From contig NZ_CP107968.1 in NCBI RefSeq assembly GCF_036084755.1, forward strand, positions 806,001 to 870,000: a stretch of 64,000 bases of DNA. The letters are read 5' to 3'. The notes below the pieces were generated by a model. It made no database searches and was not told the origin of the DNA. It worked only from the letters and a program-made list of their open reading frames with translations. How positions within the stretch are numbered: the stretch's first letter is position 1; every line of letters starts with the position of its first letter. Position numbers and translations under genes: made by a program. This document shows, piece by piece, positions 41,987-50,679 of this stretch. This stretch comes from Streptomyces sp. NBC_00370. Its GTDB lineage: Bacteria; Actinomycetota; Actinomycetes; Streptomycetales; Streptomycetaceae.

Positions 41987-42331
41987 GTGGAGCTGGACAA
42001 GGACAGTGCACGGGGGCTGGCGCAGCTGGAGGGCTATCTCCTGTGGAACACCGAGGTCCACGAGGCCCGCAGCCAGGCGGCGCTCTTCGCCGAGCAGTTG
42101 CCCTGGCTCACCACGGCGCAGCGTGAGGAGGTGGAACAGGTCTACACGGCCGACCGGCTGCGGGTGTCCCGGGCCGTGCTCGTCCGGATCCGGGAGCGCA
42201 GCGAGGAGCTGCGGGACGAGTACACGGCGCGCTACCAGCAGCTCAAGGGCCGCTGCGTGGCGCTCACCGTCGTCGCCGTCGGCGGCGCTGTGACGGGTAC
42301 GTGCACGGCGCTGCCCCTGCTGACGCGCTGA
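41987..42331 (+). CDS. Small membrane-anchored protein downstream of ctaD
   Basis: This 114-residue protein is mostly helical and charged (RGLAQLEGYLLWNTEVHEARSQAALFAEQLPWL..RIRERSEELRDEYTARYQQL), with one C-terminal hydrophobic segment (VALTVVAVGGAVTGTCTALPLL). I do not recognise a characterised family. The start is GTG 41987, 13 nt after the ctaD stop with GGAGG 9 nt upstream, so it is translated from the same message. A tail-anchored accessory of this alternative oxidase is a reasonable guess only. Confidence 0.78.
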   Translation: MELDKDSARGLAQLEGYLLWNTEVHEARSQAALFAEQLPWLTTAQREEVEQVYTADRLRVSRAVLVRIRERSEELRDEYTARYQQLKGRCVALTVVAVGGAVTGTCTALPLLTR

Positions 42332-42431
42332 GGCCGCTCCCCGGCCCGGCCGTCGGGCCGGGCCCCCGGGCCTGAGAGGGTGGCAGGTGAACCGGCCCGC
42401 GGGTGGGCCGCTCGGAGAGGCAGGAACAGTC

Positions 42432-43142
42432 ATGGCTTCGGCATCGGCGCTCGTCGTACAGCACGGGCCTGCGGGCGGCCCGGGACGCTGGGAGCGCTGG
42501 CTGGCCGAAGGCGGTCTCGATCTGTCCGTCGTACCGGCGTACGACGGTGCGCCGCTGCCGCAGAAGCTGGCCCACCGGGCGCTGATCGTGCTCGGCGGGG
42601 CCTATCTCCCCGACGACGACGCCCGCGCGCCGTGGCTCGCGCCGACCAGGGCCCTGGTCCGCGAGGCCCTGAACACCGGGGTGCCGGTGTTCGGGATCTG
42701 CCTGGGCGGCCAGATGCTGGCCCAGGTCGCGGGCGGGACGGTACGGGGCGAGCACGGCACGCCCGAGTTCGGCAGCACCCGGCTGACGCTGCGCGCGGAG
42801 GCGGCGGACGACCCGCTGTTCCGCGGGCTGCCCGCGCACCCGACGGCCATCGAGAACCATGTGGACGCGATCACCGAACTGCCGCCGGGCGCGAGCTGGC
42901 TGGCCCGCAGTGAGCACTGCCCGTACCAGGCGTTCCGGCTCGGCGCGCGCGCCTGGGGCGTGCAGTTCCACCCGGAGGCGGCCGCGGAGCGGATCAGCGG
43001 GTGGAGCACCGAGCGGCTGGAGAAGTACGGCGCGGACCGGACGGAACTGGCCCGGGCAGCCGAGCGCGACGAACCGGCGGCGGTGAAGGTCTGGCACGAG
43101 GTGGCGCTGCGGTTCGCCGCGGTGGCGAGGGGCGAGGGCTGA
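42432..43142 (+). CDS. Class I glutamine amidotransferase-like protein
   Basis: This 236-residue stand-alone GATase domain has the nucleophile elbow FGICLGGQML (Cys), the oxyanion region IVLGGAYLPDDDARAPWL and the C-terminal GVQFHPEA (His and Glu). Proteins of this kind include GuaA-like amidotransferases and gamma-glutamyl hydrolases such as PuuD homologues. Without a synthetase partner the acceptor is unknown. The start is ATG 42432, with AGGAA 6 nt upstream; an upstream in-frame codon adds 15 residues without a better site. It is monocistronic and convergent with signal peptidase I. Confidence 0.88.
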   Translation: MASASALVVQHGPAGGPGRWERWLAEGGLDLSVVPAYDGAPLPQKLAHRALIVLGGAYLPDDDARAPWLAPTRALVREALNTGVPVFGICLGGQMLAQVAGGTVRGEHGTPEFGSTRLTLRAEAADDPLFRGLPAHPTAIENHVDAITELPPGASWLARSEHCPYQAFRLGARAWGVQFHPEAAAERISGWSTERLEKYGADRTELARAAERDEPAAVKVWHEVALRFAAVARGEG

Positions 43143-43161
43143 TCCGCCGGCCGGACAGACC

Positions 43162-43848
43162 CTAGACGCTCTGCCCGTGGAACGCGCCCACATGCGGCGG
43201 CGGCAGGGCCGGGCCGCGCGGTGGAGTCCGGCGGACGATCAGCCAGGCCACTCCCAGGGCCAGGCCCGCGAGCACGGCCAGCGCGCCCACTGCGGCGATG
43301 CCGATCCAGGCGATGAGGGGCGTCTTGTCGTCGAGCACGCGGTACCGCACGGCGGAGACCGGGATCGTGCCTTCGTGGTCCGCCAGGTAGAACCGGGAAT
43401 CCATCGAGTTGTTCCGGTTGTCGCCCAGCAGGAAGAGCCGGCCCGGCTCGACGGTCACGTCGTACTTCTCACCGGTTCCGGACGTTTCCCCACCCTTCAC
43501 GTAAGGCTCGTCCAGAACGCGGCTGTTGACGGTTACCTTTCCTTCGACGCAGCAGACGACATGGTCCCCGCCCACGCCCACCACCCGCTTCAGTGTCAGC
43601 CCGCCCTCGCCCTTCAGGGGCTCCGAGAGGATGAGGTCGCCCCGCTCGATCCCACTGCCGTCGCTCTTCTCGGCGAAGACCCGCGAACCCGCGTGGTAGG
43701 TCGGCTCCATCGAAGCGCCCGCCATTTCCGCGGTGTTGTACCTGGTGCGTGTCACTCCCACGCTTCCGACGACCGCCGCTAGACCCAGCAGGGTCAGTAC
43801 CAGTGCCGCGATCGCCAGCGGTCTTCCACGCCGTCTGCCCGTACCCAC
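43162..43848 (-). CDS. Signal peptidase I (S26A) with C-terminal membrane anchor
   Basis: This 228-residue protein has an N-terminal transmembrane helix (LAIAALVLTLLGLAAVVGSVGV), then catalytic S46 (GASMEPT) and general base K87 (TLKRVVGVGGD). The GDNRNNSMDSR box follows, and a second membrane helix lies near the C-terminus (IAWIGIAAVGALAVLAGLALGVAWLIV), as in many streptomycete signal peptidases. It removes signal peptides from Sec and Tat substrates. The start is GTG 43848, preceded by GGGAGG at 8 nt. It is divergent from a large secreted subtilisin-like protease, and it is isolated from the usual rplS-lepB region, so it is probably an extra paralogue. Confidence 0.92.
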   Translation of the reverse strand: MGTGRRRGRPLAIAALVLTLLGLAAVVGSVGVTRTRYNTAEMAGASMEPTYHAGSRVFAEKSDGSGIERGDLILSEPLKGEGGLTLKRVVGVGGDHVVCCVEGKVTVNSRVLDEPYVKGGETSGTGEKYDVTVEPGRLFLLGDNRNNSMDSRFYLADHEGTIPVSAVRYRVLDDKTPLIAWIGIAAVGALAVLAGLALGVAWLIVRRTPPRGPALPPPHVGAFHGQSV

Positions 43849-44064
43849 GATGTGCCCTCCCCGGTCCGCCCTGAGCAGGCGGAACGGCCAAAGGTTAACC
43901 GCGCCCGTACGAGCGCCCGCACCAGGGCCGTCCGGTTGCGAACAGGGGTGGCGCCGTTGCGACATGTCCCAAGCGCGCCAGCCGGAATCCGTGACAGCCC
44001 CTCCTGAGCTGCCGGACTCTGAGCGGAGCACGTGACAGCGGCGTGGGACGAAAGGGCTGCACCT

Positions 44065-47000
44065 ATGAGACGGACCCGCCTTTCGGCGGCGATAGCGACG
44101 GCGTTGCTGATGACGGCGGGCGCCCTGGCACCCGCGTGGGCATCGCAGGCGCCGCACACCGACAGCGAAGCGAGCACCGGCGCCCCCGCGGCGGCCGGTC
44201 GGAGCGGGCAGAGCGGGCAGCCGGCCACGGTACGGCTGATCACCGGTGACCGGGTCACCGTCGGGGTCGGCCCCGACGGGAAGCGGACGGCGTCCGTCGA
44301 TCCCGGGCCCGGCAGGGACGGGGTGCTGTTCCGGACGGCCGAACAGGACGGCAAGCTGACGGTCCTGCCGTCCGACGCGCTCGACCTGGTCTCCACCGGC
44401 GCGCTGGACCGGCAACTGTTCGACGTCACCGCCCTGTTGGCGCAGGGGTACGACGAGGCGCACAGCGACGGCCTGCCGCTGATCGTGTCGGACCCGAAGG
44501 CCGGGTCGGCGGCGGCCGGCACCGCGAGGGAACTCACCGCGCTCAACGACGACGACGCCCCCTCGCGCCGCCTGACGAGCATCGGTGCCCGCTCGGTGCG
44601 GGTCGCCGACAGTGATCTCGCCGCCTTCTGGCACGAACTCGCCCCCGGCGACGGCGAGATGACCGCCAAGCGGCTGTCCGCGACACCCAAGGTGTGGCTC
44701 GACGGCCGGGTGGGCGCTTCCCTGGACCGCAGTACGGGACAGATCAACGCGCCGGCCGCCTGGGCGCTCGGCTACCAGGGCAAGGGCGTCAAGGTCGCCG
44801 TCCTGGACACGGGTGTCGACCAGACCCATCCGGACCTGGCCGGCCGGGTGTCGCTGACCAAGGACTTCTCGGGCAGTGGCGGCACCACTGACGTCTTCGG
44901 CCACGGCACGCATGTGGCCTCCATCGTCGGCGGCACCGGCGCCGCTTCCGGCGGCAGCCGCAAGGGCGTCGCGTCACAGGCCGACCTGCTGGTCGGCAAG
45001 GTCCTCGGGGACGACGGCTACGGCAGCGAGTCGCAGGTCATCGAGGGCATGGAGTGGGCGGCGGCGCAGGGCGCCAAGGTCGTCAACATGAGCCTCGGCT
45101 CGGACGAGACGACCGACGGCACCGACCCGATGAGCGCCGCGGTCGACGAGATCACCGAGCGCACCGGGACGTTGTTCGTGGTGGCGGCGGGCAACAACGG
45201 CGAGGCGGGGACGGAGACGATCGGTTCGCCCGGCGCCGCCGACGAGGCGCTGACCGTCGGGGCCGTCGACCGCGACGACTCGCTCGCCCCGTTCTCCAGC
45301 CGTGGTCCGCGCGTCGGTGACGCCGCGGTGAAGCCCGATGTCACGGCGCCCGGCGTTGACATCGTTGCCGCACGCGCGGCGGGTACGACGCTGGGCACCC
45401 CCGTCGACGAGTACTACGTCGCGGCTTCCGGCACCTCGATGGCGACACCGCACGTGGCGGGAGCCGCGGCGCTGCTCGCCCAGGAGCACCCCGACTGGGG
45501 CGCGCGTGAACTCAAGGACGCGCTGATCAGTACGGCCCACACCGTGTCCGGCACCCTGCCGACGGAACAGGGCGGCGGACGCATCGACCTGGCGAGCGCG
45601 ACGACCGGTCCCGTCACGGCGACCGGCACGGTCGCGCTCGGTCCGTTCCAGACGGGCGGCGCGAAGCAGTCGGCCGACGCCGCGAACGCCACGATCCATT
45701 ACACCAACCAGTCGGACAAGGCGGTCTCGCTGCGGCTGACCGCCAAGCTCGCGACGACCGGTGGCCGTGAACTCGGCTCCGGCGCGCTCACGTTCGGCAA
45801 CGGCGCCGTACAACTGGCACCGGGCGCTTCGGCCGATGTGCCGCTGGGCGCCGATCCGGCGCGCGCCGAGCGCGGCGAGTACTACGGCTACGTCACCGCC
45901 ACGGCGGCCGACGGCACCGTCGTCGCCCACACCACCGTCAGCTTCGTGGTGCACGGTCCGATCCACCGGCTCACCGTCACGTCCCTGGACAAGGACGGGC
46001 ATCCGGACGGGGGGCTGCCGACCATCTGGGGCCCCGACGGGTTCGTGGACTACATCAGCACCGATCCGGCCGTCGCGGAGGTCGAGGAGGGCACGTACCA
46101 GCTCAGCAGCTCATCGGTCGACGAGGGCACCGACGGGCAGGAGCTGCGGAACATCGTCCTGCCCGAGGTGAAGGTCACCAAGGACATGGGCGTCACCCTG
46201 GACGCCCGGAAGACCACCCAGGTGCAGATCCGCACCCCCGAGCCCGCCGAGCAGCGCGGCGCCCCGAGCTACCAGACCTACCGGCAGATCGACGGGCACA
46301 GTCTCACCCAGGGCGTGATGTACTTCGACATCGCCAAGCGGCTGTACGTGAGCCCCACCGCCAAGGTCACCGACGGCACCTTCGAGTTCGCCTCCCGCTG
46401 GCAGCTCGTCGCACCGCTGATCAAGGCGGACGTCGTCGGCGCCGACATCGATCTCAACCCGTACTACACCAACTCCTCGCCGCTCTACGCCGAGAAGGGC
46501 GTACGGCTGACGGCCGTGGACGCCGGTACGAGCGCGGCGCCGGACCTGCGGCCCGCCAAGGTGCGCGGCAAGCTCGCCGTCGTGCGGGACGACGGCTCCG
46601 ACGAGCGGCAGCTCGCCGACGCGGCGGCGAAGGCCGGCGCGAAGGGACTGCTGCTGGTGTGGCCGACGAAGTACCCGTGGACCAGATGGCGTCCTGACAG
46701 CGACCCCAACGCGCTGCCCACCGTACGGGTGAGCGCCGAGGGCGGCGCGGCCCTGCTGGCGCGCGTCAAGCGCCGCAGCACCACGGTCGCGTTCTCCGGG
46801 ACGGCGCGCAGCCCGTACCTCTACGACGTGATGCAGACCTCGGTCGGTCAGGTCCCGCAGAGCGTGGTCTACACGGTCTCGGACCGCAACACCGCCCAGG
46901 TCCGCACCACGTACGCCGACAACGGCGGGCTGCCGTGGGCGAGCGAGCAGCGGTTCGGCTGGCGCCCGTACCAGGACTACGCCTGGAACCAGTACAGCCG

Positions 47001-47898
47001 CTTCGTGCCGACCGGCTTCCGGCGTACGGAGTACGTGAGCGCCGACGACACCACGTGGCAGCACTACGTCAGCCACACCACGGCGTTCGACGTGGACGTG
47101 CCGCTCAACACCGGGATGCGGGACGGCCAGCACCAGTACAAGGCGGGCGCCAGGAGCGACGAGAGCTGGTTCGGCGCCGTGGTCCGGCCCTCGGTCCCGG
47201 CCGGTACGGCGACCCCGTCCACCCGCGACGGGAACGTCCTGTCGCTGCGGATCCCCGAGTTCACCGACGCGACGGCGGGCCACTGGTCGCGCTCGGTCGT
47301 CGACGGCGGCATCGGCACGTCAGGGACGGCGGCGCGGGACCCGCTGCCGGCAGGTGACGCCTCGTCGGCCAAGCTGTTCCGCGACGGGGTCGAGGTGGCC
47401 ACGGCCGACAGCGCCTGGGCCGATGTCGAGGTGGCGCCCGGCGCGGCCGGCTACCGGCTGGACCTGTCGACGTCCCGCACCTCGGACGAGTGGACGTTCG
47501 GCACCCGTACGGCGACCTCGTGGTCGTTCCGCTCGGGTACCGCATCGGCCGAGACCGCGCTTCCGCTGCTCCAGGTCGACTACGACGTACCGGTCGACGC
47601 GGACAACGCGGTGCGCGAGGGACGCCGGCACGACATCGGTCTGACCGTGCGCGAACAGCCCGGTCTCGCCGCTCCGCAGGGCGTCAAGGTACGGGTCGAC
47701 GCCTCGTACGACGACGGCCGGACGTGGACGGCGGCGACCCGGGTCGCCGGACGTGGCCACAACCGGTTCGCGGCGACGCTGGAGCAGCCGAGAGGCACGG
47801 CGGACGACGCGTTCGTGACGCTGCGGGTGACCGCCACGGACAAGGCGGGCAACAGCGTCCGGCAGACCGTGGAACGCGCCTACCGCCTCGGCGGGTAG
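44065..47898 (+). CDS. Large secreted subtilisin-like serine protease (S8) with PA domain
   Basis: This 1277-residue exported protease begins with a signal peptide (RRTRLSAAIATALLMTAGALAPAWAS) and a propeptide of about 170 residues. A peptidase S8 domain follows with D248 (VAVLDTGVDQTHPDL), H280 (GHGTHVAS) and S458 (SGTSMATPHVAGAAALL). Beta-sandwich modules come next, then a PA-like domain (near 820-900, KVRGKLAVVRDDGS..AKGLLLVWP) that may regulate substrate access, then further C-terminal beta domains. It is probably a degradative extracellular protease. The start is ATG 44065 with AAAGGG upstream; GTG 44032 is an alternative. The transcript ends at a hairpin at 47922. Confidence 0.94.
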   Translation: MRRTRLSAAIATALLMTAGALAPAWASQAPHTDSEASTGAPAAAGRSGQSGQPATVRLITGDRVTVGVGPDGKRTASVDPGPGRDGVLFRTAEQDGKLTVLPSDALDLVSTGALDRQLFDVTALLAQGYDEAHSDGLPLIVSDPKAGSAAAGTARELTALNDDDAPSRRLTSIGARSVRVADSDLAAFWHELAPGDGEMTAKRLSATPKVWLDGRVGASLDRSTGQINAPAAWALGYQGKGVKVAVLDTGVDQTHPDLAGRVSLTKDFSGSGGTTDVFGHGTHVASIVGGTGAASGGSRKGVASQADLLVGKVLGDDGYGSESQVIEGMEWAAAQGAKVVNMSLGSDETTDGTDPMSAAVDEITERTGTLFVVAAGNNGEAGTETIGSPGAADEALTVGAVDRDDSLAPFSSRGPRVGDAAVKPDVTAPGVDIVAARAAGTTLGTPVDEYYVAASGTSMATPHVAGAAALLAQEHPDWGARELKDALISTAHTVSGTLPTEQGGGRIDLASATTGPVTATGTVALGPFQTGGAKQSADAANATIHYTNQSDKAVSLRLTAKLATTGGRELGSGALTFGNGAVQLAPGASADVPLGADPARAERGEYYGYVTATAADGTVVAHTTVSFVVHGPIHRLTVTSLDKDGHPDGGLPTIWGPDGFVDYISTDPAVAEVEEGTYQLSSSSVDEGTDGQELRNIVLPEVKVTKDMGVTLDARKTTQVQIRTPEPAEQRGAPSYQTYRQIDGHSLTQGVMYFDIAKRLYVSPTAKVTDGTFEFASRWQLVAPLIKADVVGADIDLNPYYTNSSPLYAEKGVRLTAVDAGTSAAPDLRPAKVRGKLAVVRDDGSDERQLADAAAKAGAKGLLLVWPTKYPWTRWRPDSDPNALPTVRVSAEGGAALLARVKRRSTTVAFSGTARSPYLYDVMQTSVGQVPQSVVYTVSDRNTAQVRTTYADNGGLPWASEQRFGWRPYQDYAWNQYSRFVPTGFRRTEYVSADDTTWQHYVSHTTAFDVDVPLNTGMRDGQHQYKAGARSDESWFGAVVRPSVPAGTATPSTRDGNVLSLRIPEFTDATAGHWSRSVVDGGIGTSGTAARDPLPAGDASSAKLFRDGVEVATADSAWADVEVAPGAAGYRLDLSTSRTSDEWTFGTRTATSWSFRSGTASAETALPLLQVDYDVPVDADNAVREGRRHDIGLTVREQPGLAAPQGVKVRVDASYDDGRTWTAATRVAGRGHNRFAATLEQPRGTADDAFVTLRVTATDKAGNSVRQTVERAYRLGG

Positions 47899-47921
47899 CG
47901 GAGGCGGCCAACACGAGGCCG

Positions 47922-47957
47922 GGGCCCGTCCGGCGGGGAGCGGGGACGGACGGGCCC
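47922..47957 (+). terminator. Terminator of the S8 protease gene
   Basis: A 10-bp perfect stem (47922-47931 with 47948-47957), 24 nt after the stop codon. Confidence 0.75.
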
Positions 47958-48149
47958 GGGGCCACAGCGGCGGGTACGGGGGTGCTGAATGCCCCGTACC
48001 CGCCGCTTTCTGACGCTCCGGCACCCGCTGCCACCAGGCGTATAGTGCCGTTTCCTAGCGTCGGCGCCGACGGATCGGGCGGCCCTGACCCTCTCGGCGC
48101 GGGCGCCGCCCCCTCGGACATGACGGCGGTTCGCCGGAGAGGAGCGGCA

Positions 48150-49151
48150 ATGCTGGAGGCTGTGGGCCTGACCGAGACGGAGGAATCCGTCTACCGGCTG
48201 CTCGTGACGACGCCCACCGCCGCAGCGGACGAGATATCGGAGCGCGCCGGTCTCAGTCCGCACGAGACGGAGCGCGCCCTGGCCTCGCTCACCGACAAGG
48301 GCCTCGCCAGCTGGACGGACCGGACCCCGCGGAGCTTTGTCGCCGCTCCCCCGGACGTCGCCCTGCTGCCGCATCTGCAGCGCAGGTCGGACGCGCTCGA
48401 CGAGGCCCGCGCCGCCGTGACCGATCTGGTGGAGACGTACCGGCGTACCCGCCGGCGCAGCGACCCCGACCAGCTCATCGAGGTGATCACCGGCGCCGAG
48501 GCGCTGCGCCAGCAGCTGCGGCAGATCCAGGACAACACCCGGCACGAGATGCTGTGGTTCTGCAAGGCGCAGTACGTCGCGATGCCGTCGGGCAGCAACA
48601 AGGCCGAGTTCGACGCGCTGGCCCGTGGGGTGCGCTACCGCGTCCTGTACGAGCGGGCGTTCTTCGACGACGCGGGGGCGGTCGACAACGTGGTGGAGGG
48701 TGTGCGGGCCGGCGAGATCGCCCGCGCCGTGCCGCATCTGCCGCTCAGGCTGGCGGTCGCCGACCGGTCCATCGCGATCTGTCCGCTGGTTCCCGGCGGC
48801 CCCGGCGGCAGTTCGGAGGAGCCGACCACGGCGCTGGTGCGCGGGAGCAGTCTGCTGGAGGCGCTGGTCGCCCTGTTCGAGCGGTACTGGGAGGACGCGG
48901 TGCCGCTGGATGTCAGCGCGTCGGGCGAGGTGAGCGGTACGGACGGCACGGCGCCGGGACAGGTGCTGTCGGCGACGGACCGCCAGCTGCTGTCGCTGCT
49001 CGTGGCGGGGGTGGCCGACAAGGCCATAGCGAGTCAGATGGGGCTCAGCAGACGGACGGTGCAGCGGCGTATCCAGGGGATGATGACGGCCGTCGGCGCG
49101 ACGACCCGGATGCAGCTGGCGTGGCAGGCGGCCCGCAGAGGGCTGATGTAG
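48150..49151 (+). CDS. TrmB-like/LuxR-type transcriptional regulator
   Basis: This 333-residue protein has two DNA-binding modules. The N-terminus is a TrmB/MarR-like winged helix (LEAVGLTETEESVYRLLVTTPTAAADEISERAGLSPHETERALASLTDKGLA, about 1-58). A central region resembles a phospholipase-D-like or effector domain (IEVITGAEALRQQLRQIQDN..). The C-terminal helix-turn-helix is of the LuxR/GerE kind (LSATDRQLLSLLVAGVADKAIASQMGLSRRTVQRRIQGMM, about 272-311). This TrmB-LuxR fusion is frequent in streptomycetes. The start is ATG 48150 with GAGAGGAG upstream; ATG 48120 is possible. It lies between the S8 protease and the kinase gene and could regulate the protease. Confidence 0.88.
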   Translation: MLEAVGLTETEESVYRLLVTTPTAAADEISERAGLSPHETERALASLTDKGLASWTDRTPRSFVAAPPDVALLPHLQRRSDALDEARAAVTDLVETYRRTRRRSDPDQLIEVITGAEALRQQLRQIQDNTRHEMLWFCKAQYVAMPSGSNKAEFDALARGVRYRVLYERAFFDDAGAVDNVVEGVRAGEIARAVPHLPLRLAVADRSIAICPLVPGGPGGSSEEPTTALVRGSSLLEALVALFERYWEDAVPLDVSASGEVSGTDGTAPGQVLSATDRQLLSLLVAGVADKAIASQMGLSRRTVQRRIQGMMTAVGATTRMQLAWQAARRGLM

Positions 49152-49159
49152 CGCGGCCG

Positions 49160-50602
49160 TCAGGCGTCGGGGGTGTCGCCCTCGGGCGGGTCGGCGGGTT
49201 CCGTCGCCGGGGGTGTGGTGGGGGCGGTGGGGCTCTGCGGGGGTGTGGTGGTCGGGGACGGCTGCGCGGGCGGTGTCGTCGGCGCGGGGGGTGTTGTCTT
49301 CTTCGTGGGCCGCTCGGCCGCGGGTGAGGTTTCGGCCGCGGACGTGGTCTTCTCGTCCGGGCTCGCGGACCGGGCCGCGCTCGACCGCGCCGCGGGCCGG
49401 GCGGACGTGCCCGCCTCGGCCGGCGCCGGAGGGGCGGGGCGCGCCTTCTCGGTGGCCGCCGCCGGCGGCGGCCGGTGTTCGGCGGACCCGGGGGTCCGTG
49501 GCGCCGTGCTGGTTCCTCCGCCGCTCTCCGGAGCCGCGCCGTTGCCGTCCCCGGACGTCACGGCGGTGAGGCCGACGACCGAGACGGTGGCGACCGCGGC
49601 GAGGACCGTACCGATGACGGCGTGCGCCCTGCGGGCGCGCCAGCGGCGGACCGGCGGCCGGGCCGGGGCGGGGGCCGCTTCCGTGCTGGGCGGGACCGCC
49701 GCCGGGAGGGCCCGGGTCGCGCGGTGGGCGGGGCGCCGGGCGGCCCAGCGGTCGGGGGCGGCCAGGAACCCGGCGGCCTGCCGGGCGGTCGGGCGCTCCT
49801 CGCTGTCCTTGGCCAGCAGCCGCAGCACGAACTCGTCGAACGCCTCGGGCAGGTCGGAGTGGTAGCGCCCCGGCGGGTCGGGGGCCACGTCGACGTGCTG
49901 GTAGACCATGGCCGTCGGCGTGTCCGCCTGGAACGGGGTGTGCCCGGAGAGGAGTTCGTACAGGACGCAGCCGAGCGCGTACATGTCGGCGGGCGGTCCT
50001 GCCGGGCGGCCGAGGGCGCGTTCCGGTGAGAGGTAGGCGCTGGTGCCGATGATCTGGCCGGTGGTGGTGAGTCCCGCCGACGACTCGTCGGCGAAGCGGG
50101 CTATGCCGAAGTCGCCTATCTTCACGGTGTCGTCGGAGTTCAGCAGCAGATTGCCCGGTTTGACGTCGCGGTGCACGACTCCCTGCCGGTGTGCGGCGGC
50201 GAGCCCTTCGGCGACCTGGCCGCCGATCCTGGCGGTGCGCCAGGAGGGCAGCGGTCCGTGTTCGGAGATCTCGTCGGCGAGGCTCCGCCCCTCCAGCAGC
50301 TCCGTGACCAGGTACTGGCGGTCCGCGTCCGTGCCGGTGTCGTACACGGCGACCACATGCGGGTCGCTCAGCCGCGCCGCCGTCTGGGCCTCCAGGTGGA
50401 AGCGGGCGACGGCCGCTTCGTCGGCCTGCCGGTTCAGCAGCAGTTTGACGGCGACGGGCCGTCCCAGGACCTCGTCGACCGCCCGCCAGACCTCGCCCAT
50501 GCCGCCGCGGCCGAGCCTGCTGAGCATCCGGTAGCGGCCGGCGAGCAGGCGGGGCGCCGTCGTCCCCGCCCGCCCCCGTGGTCCGTCGTCGTCAACGTGC
50601 AT
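49160..50602 (-). CDS. Membrane Ser/Thr protein kinase (PknB-like) with Pro/Thr-rich tail
   Basis: This 480-residue Hanks-type kinase has a Gly-rich loop (LGRGGMGEVW), ATP lysine K53 (VAVKLL), a catalytic loop with D146 (HRDVKPGN), the DFG motif at D164 and the activation-segment GTSAYLSPE. A single transmembrane helix follows (AVIGTVLAAVATVSVVGLTAV, about 330-350). The extracytoplasmic tail is low-complexity (Pro, Thr, Ala, Ser) and carries no PASTA or other recognisable sensor domain. The start is ATG 50602. It phosphorylates unknown targets. Its stop is 8 nt from the convergent regulator gene. Confidence 0.94.
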   Translation of the reverse strand: MHVDDDGPRGRAGTTAPRLLAGRYRMLSRLGRGGMGEVWRAVDEVLGRPVAVKLLLNRQADEAAVARFHLEAQTAARLSDPHVVAVYDTGTDADRQYLVTELLEGRSLADEISEHGPLPSWRTARIGGQVAEGLAAAHRQGVVHRDVKPGNLLLNSDDTVKIGDFGIARFADESSAGLTTTGQIIGTSAYLSPERALGRPAGPPADMYALGCVLYELLSGHTPFQADTPTAMVYQHVDVAPDPPGRYHSDLPEAFDEFVLRLLAKDSEERPTARQAAGFLAAPDRWAARRPAHRATRALPAAVPPSTEAAPAPARPPVRRWRARRAHAVIGTVLAAVATVSVVGLTAVTSGDGNGAAPESGGGTSTAPRTPGSAEHRPPPAAATEKARPAPPAPAEAGTSARPAARSSAARSASPDEKTTSAAETSPAAERPTKKTTPPAPTTPPAQPSPTTTPPQSPTAPTTPPATEPADPPEGDTPDA

Positions 50603-50679
50603 GGGAGGGACCCCCTGACATACGGGTGCGCGGGTACGGGCGAGCGGTCATTGCTCTCTTGTGCCCCGTGTTCGCGACC

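Noticed and set aside
48018..48046. A housekeeping promoter for the TrmB/LuxR regulator based on TATAGT at 48041-48046.
   Set aside because: No -35-like hexamer occurs at 16-19 nt upstream, so only an isolated -10-like sequence remains.
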